A stretch of DNA of 64,000 nt from Ypsolopha sequella. Lineage: Eukaryota; Arthropoda; Insecta; Lepidoptera; Ypsolophidae. How positions within the stretch are numbered: position 1 is the stretch's first letter; every line of letters begins with the position of its first letter. The stretch is taken from the NCBI GenBank assembly GCA_934047225.1, contig OW203987.1, positions 3,933,501-3,997,500 on the forward strand, written 5' to 3'. Positions 58,001-64,000 of the stretch are shown here, piece by piece. The translations under genes were made by a program, and so were the position numbers. The notes beneath the pieces are model-generated. The model saw nothing but the letters and a program-made list of their open reading frames with translations. It was not told the DNA's origin and made no database searches.

Positions 58001-60622
58001 GATTCATGTCATGATGATATGCTCATAGGTATTTATTTTTTCACACAAGCTTTTTGAAAACAAATCATACAACACAAAATATTAAATAAATTTCAGCGAT
58101 TTTAACTAATGTTCAGTTCATGGTTTAACAAAACAGAAAAAAATATTTTTGTTACTTTTTATTTTTGTCCATCTTTTGTACTCGCCATAGTTCAAAGATT
58201 TGCAAAGCTGAAGCCAATAGTGACAATTTATTTGAAAAACTCGTCCTATCTTTCCATGGGGCCCCCACAGTGGACGCCATAATGGTTTATGTTCTCAACT
58301 ACCCTTTAAAGCAGTTATAATAAAATAACATATTGTTGATTGGTCAAATCTAGGTATTTGAAGGTAACCATTTGTCAAAGCAGGCTGAGCAGCCTAACAA
58401 GCAGTTCGAGTGGCCCATCAAGGCACCGACCCATTGGGATTTTGTACGAGATTTGTCCTGAGGTCACTCTGAGCCCGCACAAAAATAATATAAAATAAAC
58501 AAAAACCTTGTAGACTTCACTGGAACCTCCTGTGCCAAGTTTTTTTATGTTAATGTACTTCTTGCCTTTGATTGTGGTAGTTTTTAGTAATATCTTGGAT
58601 TGGTTCCCCACCACACCCTGCGGGTAGGAGGGTGTGGCTGCATACGATGCCGGCTGGGGATTCCTGTTGAGGGGGGTGTCAGGAACCGGCTGGGGCTTCC
58701 TGTTGAGATTGGTGTCAGTGACTGGCTGTGATAGTGTAGAGGGGCATGAGGCCTCCTCTGTTATCTGATTGTCGGGAAATAAGCCTGAAAAAATATAAAG
58801 TTACTATTGATTACTAGCATCTGTAGCATGATAATGTGTGACTTAATTTTTCACGCGTTTTATCGCGCACAATCACTTATTTTGGTTCGATGTGCGCGAT
58901 AAAACGCGTGACAAACGAAATCGTGCATCATGGTCAGGGCATTGGATAAATATTATTGCATGCGGCCCGTGAACAACTTCGGTGCAGCCTGCACTGTTCC
59001 CAACTGCTACATGATAACTTTGTTTGGTAGTACATATTTGTGTGAGCAGGCATTTTTCATTCTAAACTATCTAAAAAGCAAGCATTGTTCTCCGTTAAAA
59101 GATGCACATTTAGGCCTACTGTCCACGTAAACCGCACGTCATACACATGCTATCGTCATTTGATGGTTGCTTGCATCTTGCATAGAAGCACTAAACTGTG
59201 TCCACTAAGAGGCAACAACGCGTTTGCCTCGTTTGCCTATCGTCCTGCCTTCAGCATGAAGCTTGCGTGGCAGCATGTCATTACTCAAGCAGAATTGCAA
59301 GATGCAAACACATGTTTATTCTACAAATAAAAATCTTCCTGAAGATTTAACACAAATGGAGAAAAACTTACTTTAAAATACATATGGTTTTTGTAAGTAT
59401 TATTTTAAGTACTAATATTGAATACTTAACACATTTTCTACTTTAATTATTTTTATTTATTTAGTACTTACATACTTTTCACATCCTCATCATCACTTGA
59501 CATTTTCCCAACTGAAATTTACTTGTAAGAAAACTGAAACATTTTGTAGCTTGCCTGTCGATTGTATGACATACAGCCTGCCATGATTTATAACGTGCAT
59601 GCATTTGTTCAATTATGCCGCCGTGGACAGTGAGCCTTAGTCGCGATACTGCACATTTCCACATCTAAAATGCAAGCGAACAAACAAAAACTTGCAAGTC
59701 AAATGCAGCCACAAAAATTGCATTAGTTTTCCACTTAACAATATAAAAATGTTTTAAACTAGGTACAATAAATATGATACGAAATTATTTTTTAATGTTT
59801 TAATTTGCTGATCCCCTGGTAACACTTCTGGCCCTGTAGACTGTAAACAGCCATCTAAAAATTTGTATTGGCAACACTGCCTGGAGATGGCAAAAACACT
59901 AATACATATAACAAATGAGACAAGAGGCTAGAAGTGGTAATTTTATACTTACATCTAACACTTTCCTTGTTTGTTTGTTGTAAAGCAATCTTTTGTGGAG
60001 TTTTCCTGTGACTGTGTCTTCCCGAGCCAGGTGTAAACCTCCGAATTCCAGACTTTTGGTGACTAAACTTAGGTGTTGCAGCCTTCGTCTTATGAGTACT
60101 ATTTGTAGGCTTTAGTTGATCTGGTGTCTTCTTATCGAGACGTTCTTCATTTTTCTGACCATGGACACTGAGTGGTGTCATAACACGACAACTCTTCATT
60201 TCTGGACTTGTTGGTTTGGAAAAAACATGCTTATTTACACTTTGTGGTAAATGACTGCCTTTACCAGATTTTGCCCTCTCATTGATTGGATATATCCAGT
60301 TAGTTGACAAAGACTGATTACTTTTTGACTGATTTTCTTTGTTACTCTCATAAGGAATTACCTTCTTTTCAGAAATAAATCCTTTCATGGCGTTAGCATT
60401 TGAAACTATAGGTGTAGATGTTGGTACATTTTTGCTTTGTGCCTTTGAGAATGATTTCTTGGCTACGGTTTCCCCAAATGAATTATCACTTTCGTCCGCT
60501 GATGTGTAGCTTGAATCTGAACTTTCTGAAGGCTTTTTTGGCATGAGTTCTGCCAACAAGGCGGACAAAGGCATGGGTGCAAACTTCATGGGATTAGACG
60601 AAGGTTCCGTATTACCGCTCAT
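48823..60622 (-). CDS. Mps1: Mps1/TTK spindle-checkpoint dual-specificity kinase (7 exons, 602 aa)
   Basis: Kinetochore kinase that starts spindle-assembly-checkpoint signalling. Joined exons, 5' to 3' on the minus strand: 60622-59953, 58784-58507, 55897-55752, 53668-53508, 51747-51530, 50036-49889, 49010-48823 (TGA). All junctions are GT/AG and phases close to 602 codons plus stop. Residues 1-223 are Ser/Lys-rich and disordered-looking. The kinase domain starts near residue 300: glycine loop [12 protein letters not shown], catalytic Lys in YAVKCVNL, alpha-C Glu in INEVKLL, catalytic loop [23 protein letters not shown] and [20 protein letters not shown] in the glycine loop, DLKPANF and [10 protein letters not shown] are hallmarks of Mps1/TTK rather than other kinases. 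Start: the ATG at 60622 (MSGNTEPSS) is the first in frame; longer reading frames need a TTG. It is convergent with alpha-spectrin and divergent from the gene at 61960. Relatives have about 600-850 residues. Confidence 0.94.
49147..49450. repeat. three 100-bp tandem units in the last Mps1 intron
   Basis: Units begin at 49147, 49247 and 49347. Each holds a minus-strand copy of exon 6-like sequence ([10 protein letters not shown]) followed by GACGCCGGATGTGTGT in place of the GTGAGT donor. Confidence 0.85.
49451..49880. repeat. five 86-bp tandem units derived from Mps1 exon 6
   Basis: GTACTCACGCTCGAC (the complement of the exon 6 donor region) recurs at 49451, 49537, 49623, 49709, 49795 and, in the real exon, 49881: exactly 86 bp apart. 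On the minus strand each unit has CCTGGCAG, then 45 nt, then GTGAGTAC. Confidence 0.95.
49889..50036 (-). CDS. Mps1: Mps1 exon 6 (C-lobe helix F)
   Basis: Acceptor GCGCAG, donor GTGAGT, phase 1 end. Encodes [19 protein letters not shown] and ends [14 protein letters not shown]. The 3' end of this exon is the source of the tandem array at 49451-49880. Confidence 0.94.
50430..50860 (-). pseudogene. mariner transposase fossil (N-terminal half)
   Basis: Minus-strand pieces include [20 protein letters not shown] and [17 protein letters not shown]. There are stops and no catalytic half. It belongs to a different lineage from the intact copy at 42775. Confidence 0.75.
50997..51362 (-). mobile_element. 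dispersed repeat family B, copy 2
   Basis: Inverse of the copy at 11706: CAATGCATGTGCTCGTAAAG to CCCTAGTAGCATAAACTAC. The CGAGCG palindrome is shortened here. Confidence 0.8.
51530..51747 (-). CDS. Mps1: Mps1 exon 5 (catalytic and activation loops)
   Basis: Acceptor CCCTAG, donor GTAACG; 72 codons. Carries [18 protein letters not shown], a Ser/Thr-rich activation segment and SPEALMGG. Confidence 0.95.
51841..51925 (+). mobile_element. SINE body fragment
   Basis: GTGCACGAAGTAGGGCGATA and GGGCTCAGCAC resemble the SINE tail at 56346. The following 51926-52360 is AT-rich with nothing recognised. Confidence 0.4.
52361..52690. mobile_element. ATCGATGCA element, copy 2, with a nested MITE
   Basis: GACAAGCATCGATGCAATAA and GCAACCCGTTGCACAGTTCA match the copy at 44090. 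A MITE at 52412-52577 (ends GCCTATGCACATGGCGTATT and its complement) sits inside. Confidence 0.55.
52412..52577. mobile_element. MITE, 166 bp, nested
   Basis: Imperfect arms of about 40 bp; right end AATACGCCGTGTGCGTAGGC. Confidence 0.75.
52748..52890. mobile_element. MITE, about 143 bp
   Basis: Arms of about 58 bp from TGTTACTACAAAAGGGTGTT; right end TTTTGTAGTAACA. 52891-53230 has nothing recognised. Confidence 0.8.
53275..53490 (+). mobile_element. RTE-type LINE 3' fragment, copy 3
   Basis: One frame encodes [17 protein letters not shown], stop, [19 protein letters not shown] and [12 protein letters not shown], the C-terminal end of an RTE ORF. It is followed by a GATG tail (GATGGATGGATGG). 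Lies 18 bp from Mps1 exon 4. Confidence 0.8.
53508..53668 (-). CDS. Mps1: Mps1 exon 4 (hinge and C-lobe start)
   Basis: Acceptor CCCCAG, donor GTGAGA, phase 1 end. Encodes [14 protein letters not shown] (hinge) and [14 protein letters not shown]. Confidence 0.93.
53769..54219. mobile_element. MITE family A, copy 2
   Basis: Ends TTAACCCTTAAATGCATGAG and GATGCATTTAAGGGTTAA; inverse of the copy at 10503. Confidence 0.85.
54720..55322 (+). repeat. dispersed repeat family C, copy 4
   Basis: GGGTTCCGTAAATGTCACTC, CGCTGTCCGTCTGTCTATCC and the end GACTCGCACTTGGCTGG. The longest copy, with extra interior sequence. Confidence 0.6.
55752..55897 (-). CDS. Mps1: Mps1 exon 3 (kinase N-lobe)
   Basis: Acceptor TTGCAG, donor GTAAGT, phase 2 end. 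Begins [17 protein letters not shown], with the catalytic Lys, then the alpha-C helix ([10 protein letters not shown]). Confidence 0.92.
56009..56172. mobile_element. MITE, 164 bp
   Basis: Arms of about 38 bp from AAGTACAGTGCTCCCAAACT. A half copy lies at 40660. Confidence 0.82.
56598..57906. mobile_element. non-autonomous hAT element, 1309 bp
   Basis: Ends CAGTGGCGTATTTTA and TAAATACGCCACTG; perfect 8-bp target duplication GTTGGGAC (56590-56597 and 57907-57914). The 8-bp duplication and CAGTGG ends are hAT hallmarks. No hAT transposase inside. Confidence 0.9.
56764..57310 (+). pseudogene. CR1/Jockey-like LINE ORF2 C-terminal fragment
   Basis: A 143-codon open piece encodes [36 protein letters not shown] and [14 protein letters not shown], the region after the reverse transcriptase domain. 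Frame decay continues to about 57310 and an AATAAA-bearing tail runs to about 57690. Lies inside the hAT element. Confidence 0.75.
58507..58784 (-). CDS. Mps1: Mps1 exon 2 (linker and glycine loop)
   Basis: Acceptor TTTCAG, donor GTTTTT (weak). Ends with [12 protein letters not shown], the ATP-binding loop. Holds a tandem 36-bp duplication (58651-58722) encoding [12 protein letters not shown] then [12 protein letters not shown]. Confidence 0.9.
58851..58911. repeat. perfect 20-bp inverted repeat
   Basis: TCACGCGTTTTATCGCGCAC and its exact complement, separated by 21 bp, in Mps1 intron 1. Confidence 0.9.
58984..59130 (+). pseudogene. hAT transposase C-terminal fragment
   Basis: Encodes [20 protein letters not shown] then [16 protein letters not shown], the hAT dimerisation region. 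Too short to function. Close to the 20-bp inverted repeat. Confidence 0.7.
59112..59640. mobile_element. inverted-repeat element, about 530 bp
   Basis: GGCCTACTGTCCACG on the left pairs imperfectly with CGTGGACAGTGAGCC on the right. Overlaps the hAT fragment end. Confidence 0.5.
59953..60622 (-). CDS. Mps1: Mps1 exon 1 (N-terminal disordered region)
   Basis: 223 codons plus one base, donor GTAAGT. Starts [14 protein letters not shown]; contains [20 protein letters not shown] and several Ser/Thr-Pro sites in a basic background. No folded domain recognised. Confidence 0.9.
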
Positions 60623-61959
60623 TGCTTTGCAGTTAATTCTTTCGTGCAATAACAAAAAATAAGAGAAAATTTCTCAATTTTTCCCCGACCATCCGTCGGT
60701 TGAAGTTGGTTTGTTTTGAATTTGAAATTTCATTGGGTGCGTTCCGTTTTGGTTGCAGTGCCGTGTATAACCATAGATAGAACACATACCGTGTATAACC
60801 CATATGTATATAACCCCACATTTTGTATAAACACTGACATTTATTGATACCAGCTAGTCATCAGATCACAATAAACTTCCATTTGGCATTTTCCACTAGG
60901 GTGTGGTTATCAGACATCGCACACGACAAAATTATCAAACAATAGCATCAACTACACGCAACAATCACGCATTTCGCGGAAGATCTAGCGCTATTTTGAC
61001 CACTTAGCGCTCAAAATTCGTTTTTAGCGCCTAGCGGAAAATCTAGCTCTATTTCGAAATGAGCTTTGTTTCATTATTTTTGGCGCTTTTTCGCAATAAT
61101 TTTGGGAAATCTAGCGCTATTTTGGAATGAATTTTGTTTCATTGATGATAATTCTACTTGCTTGATTTAATTTGGTATAAAATTTCATTATCTTCTTTTA
61201 ATAATTCTTTACAGTTCTATAAATGACGTATTTTTCTGAAAAGCCAATCAAATGCTATCAGCTAATCAATAAGGCCACCAATATACAACATATAAATAGC
61301 GCTTCTTCTGACGCTTTTCATAAAAATGTATGTTTAGCGGAATCTAGCGCATTTTTACATATCGGAGTTAGATTGGAGGTGGCATGTAGTATCCCTCTAT
61401 AATTTGTGGTGGCCTTAGAATAATATTATTATTCTAAGGTGGTGGCATGGCAGCCCTGCGCTGCTGTACCGATGCGTGTACAGAACACACAAATTATAGA
61501 GGGATAAGAACACTTTTTACACTTTATTTATGCGCATAGAACACATTTTATGCGTGTCTGTTAAACGCGAAAATGGTTTATTTTTATTTTTTTGATAGAA
61601 ATTAGAGATAAATATAAATACACGATTACACCACCACCAGCTCTTGCAAAGACAATAAATAAATAATCATTTCGTTTCCAGTTATTTGTTAGGTGGTTTT
61701 TAGAACTTCTTGGAAATTAAACGATCTACAAAAGTCTTTAATAATTTGCTCGTGGTAAAGGTATCTTGTATGTATTTTTTCGTACGACTGTGGCCGTCAA
61801 ACAAGATTTATTAGTTGCAAAAAAAGACATTCATCAAAAATATAAAACGTCGTCTTTAATTGTTGGATAATTATCATGATGAGGCGACAAGTCTACAGGT
61901 TTGTGTGACAAAAATCCGAGTTCCGAAAAGGTTTTAAGCCAATAAATAATAGTAATACA
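60623..61959. promoter_or_regulatory. divergent intergenic region between Mps1 and the 61960 gene
   Basis: Must hold both promoters and 5' UTRs. It is AT-rich. Four copies of a TCTAGCGC-like motif occur at about 60983, 61042, 61110 and 61343 (the second reads TCTAGCTC). The middle two extend into a shared sequence ending TTTGTTTCATT. A 115-bp inverted repeat lies at 61391-61505. No TATA box can be assigned with confidence. Confidence 0.45.
61391..61505. repeat. 115-bp inverted repeat with inner palindrome
   Basis: Ends ATCCCTCTATAATTTGTG and its reverse complement. An inner palindrome at 61413-61439 reads CCTTAGAATAA...TTATTCTAAGG. Looks like a small MITE in the divergent promoter region. 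Confidence 0.6.
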
Positions 61960-62912
61960 ATGGGTGACACCATTACTGATCAACCAGCAACCAGCATCTC
62001 TGATATCTCTGAAAAACCTGATGATCTCGTGTCACAGCCAAAGGTGGTCATACTGAAAGAGAAAATCGAAACTAAAAAATGTGATAAGAACAAACTGTCC
62101 GAGGTCGAGGAGCCAAAACCGAGGATTGTACTCACTTTCCGATCAGAGAAGCCTGGACTTAAAAGTAATATGAAAATTGTTTCAAACGAAGAGAAACTTG
62201 ATGAAGTGAGCACTCGTCGCTCCACAAGACAATACGGCAATGAGTCTGATGCACATGAGGAAGAAGCTAATGGTTATGTAAGCAAGAATAACAACCATTC
62301 AGTCGATGAAAGTGATGAAGCTGCTTCAGACACTTCCAACACAACCCCAAAGCGGTCAGTGCGATGTCGTAATAAAGAATACTCAGATAACATACTTGCT
62401 AATGCTATAGCAAGAAAAGAGAAATCCTATAATGAAACCACACCTGTACAAAGACTGTCCAGACGCATCAAGCCCACAGCCAAAATCCTGGCTAATAAGG
62501 AGCTTCGAATGGGCCTAGAAACTCAAAACAACGCTAGGCTGGGTATCATAAACAATACAGACAAATCTCCTGAAGAAGGAGTGCAGACGAGGCGCTCAGC
62601 CCGGCGCAGGAGTCCAGATGCCTCAACAACATCTGAGGAAAATTCCAAAAATATATCTCCAACAGAGTCCACAGCAAAGAAACGGAAAGTTCAGACTGTT
62701 CCACATGAAGAACACAAAAATGAGGAGGAAGCTGTAGCATCCAGTCAAGAATCAAAAAGATTAAATAAAATGAAGAAAAAGCACTTCAGCAAGCTGGGAT
62801 TGCAAGCTCGTGACTCTCCAGATGACTCTACTGTGGACTCCACCAATACTGATTCTGTTGTGGAACATGTCGACACACATAGCAAGCTCACTGAAGAGGC
62901 TGAAGATGAAAG
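61960..62912 (+). CDS. unrecognised nuclear-type protein, exon 1
   Basis: 317 codons plus two bases. Contains the conserved-looking block PRIVLTFRSEKPG, four of the R-x-S-x-R motifs and the KKRK cluster. Confidence 0.85.
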
Positions 62913-63871
62913 GTAAGCTTCGTTACTACAGTATTTGGACCAGAAACATAAACATTCTATTCCACTCTATTAAAGATTTCAGGCACTGCTTATATTTCTT
63001 AGAATCAAAATTTATCATATCAATCCTCTGTTATGCTGAAGTCTCATTTAGTCACCAAAGTAGAAGTTTTGGCATGTTTGGACAGCTTTTCTTATTAGTA
63101 ATGAAATTTACCTATGTTTACAGTTAGTGAATTACAGAGCCTTAAACAAGACTAACCTAACTTGGCTCAATAAAAAAAAGTTTCTGCAAAATCTACATAT
63201 TTTTTGGCAAAGTACAGTTTAATTCGATTGTTACTAAAAATATTTCCATCAAATTTTCTTTCCTGTATTCGTTAATAGTTCAGAGCATTACAGGATTATG
63301 TAAAACTGAAATAGCCTTAGTTTGCCAAAAAAATATGAAAAGAAAATTGAATATGTTTTGACAGCTTTAAACATAAGTTTTAATTGTCATTGGAAGGAGC
63401 TGGAGGAGGCCTTTGCCAAAAGGCACACAGAGACCAGAGCCATAATATGAAACCTTAAGTAATACACTGCCAAATGAATATTATTTTCTTGCTCAATTGC
63501 ACCCCTGGCCATCACAATTAGGCCAATGGCAAAGACTTTGTTATCTTAAGATAGAGGCGATTATTGATTGGCTCATTTGCCTAATTCTCTTGGTTGGATA
63601 GTATGTTAATAGTTTTACCAGTCCTAAGTTCATAATGTGTAAATTATTAAAACATATAAAATCACTCTACTTTTAGTGAACCTCCAGAAGAAGATGAAGA
63701 AGTAGAACAGCTTGAAGAGGATGATGATGAAGACTTTGAAGAAGAGTGTTCTCAGTGGCCTGTGGACAACATTGACGATGAGGACTTCATCTATGCGCCA
63801 CGACGCTGCACCAGGAGTGGCCATGTTGAGACTAAAAATACTAGCCAAGTGGAAACTCTTGATGAAGAGAA
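61960..63871 (+). CDS. unrecognised charged nuclear-type protein (5' part, 2 exons, continues past window)
   Basis: Exons 61960-62912 (donor GTAAGC) and 63677-63871 (acceptor TTTTAG, donor GTAAGA) join in phase to give 382 codons and a split codon; later exons lie outside. ATG at 61960 has a good context (ACAATGG) and an in-frame stop upstream. No domain is recognised. Five short basic R-x-S/C-x-R motifs stand in an acidic, Ser-rich background (TRRSTRQ, KRSVRCR, QRLSRR, TRRSARRR, PRRCTR). A KKRK cluster suggests a nuclear localisation signal. Exon 2 is mostly Glu/Asp. PRIVLTFRSEKPG near residue 54 looks like a conserved block. The composition suggests a chromatin-associated protein, but I do not name one. 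It is divergent from Mps1, with 1.3 kb between start codons. Confidence 0.82.
63677..63871 (+). CDS. unrecognised nuclear-type protein, exon 2
   Basis: Completes a Ser codon from exon 1. About 30 acidic residues surround CSQWPVDNIDDEDFIYAP; the fifth basic motif (RRCTRSG) follows. Ends in phase 2 at donor GTAAGA. Confidence 0.8.
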
Positions 63872-64000
63872 GTAAGAACACTTTTCCTTTTTTTATCAGA
63901 AATTTATTCTTGACAAGAATCAGTGATCATGAAAGCATCATAGGAAACCCACTTTTTCAGAACTATTTTCACACACCCTTTGTTTAGAGTATTAGAGCAC

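Larger units (their letters stand above)
56346..58015 (+). mobile_element. tRNA-derived SINE interrupted by a hAT element
   Basis: The left part (56346-56597) has an A-box-like GTAGCTCAGACTG, GGGCATGCACCAATGAGTTT and ACCACCCATCACG. The right part (57907-58015) resumes with GTTGGGACGTAATAATTGTC. Same family as 47205. Confidence 0.8.

Noticed and set aside
59855..60655. 266-codon reading of the first Mps1 exon
   Set aside because: It starts at a TTG and runs past the GTAAGT donor at 59952. The ATG at 60622 and the donor give a coherent 602-residue protein.

Overview
The window is eukaryotic nuclear DNA. Short GC-rich exons with GT/AG borders sit inside long AT-rich introns packed with transposable-element debris. 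The mobile elements point to an insect, most likely a moth or butterfly: a tRNA-derived SINE, RTE-type LINE 3' fragments, a BEL/Pao LTR element, an intact mariner, hAT pieces and many MITEs. This is inference from repeat style; the species cannot be read from the sequence.

Region 1 (1-45172, + strand) is the 3' three quarters of the alpha-spectrin gene. I find 33 coding exons whose phases all join without a frameshift, giving 1767 codons plus a stop. They run from the end of spectrin segment 6 through the SH3 domain (segment 10) and segments 11-21 to the C-terminal EF-hand domain. The 5' end of the gene lies before the window. The introns hold nearly all of the mobile DNA. Notable contents are a BEL/Pao retrotransposon inside a long-TIR DNA transposon (13461-17430), a run of six MITEs (9727-12098), a 106-bp satellite (33178-33597) and an apparently intact mariner (42775-44070).

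Region 2 (45173-48822) separates two convergent genes and holds MITEs and a well-preserved SINE.

Region 3 (48823-60622, - strand) is a complete dual-specificity kinase gene of the Mps1/TTK spindle-checkpoint family: 7 coding exons and 602 residues. Its last intron carries a tandem array made from copies of the 3' end of the preceding exon. Each 86-bp unit carries an AG, a 45-nt open stretch and a GTGAGT donor. Another intron holds a LINE piece inside a hAT element inside a SINE.

Region 4 (60623-61959) is a divergent intergenic region with repeated TCTAGCGC-like motifs.

Region 5 (61960 to the window end, + strand) is the 5' part of an unrecognised gene for a low-complexity, highly charged, probably nuclear protein.

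Spectrin (membrane skeleton) and Mps1 (mitotic checkpoint) are not a functional pair; they are ordinary eukaryotic neighbours. I found no new multi-gene system. The most unusual structure is the mini-exon array in Mps1.
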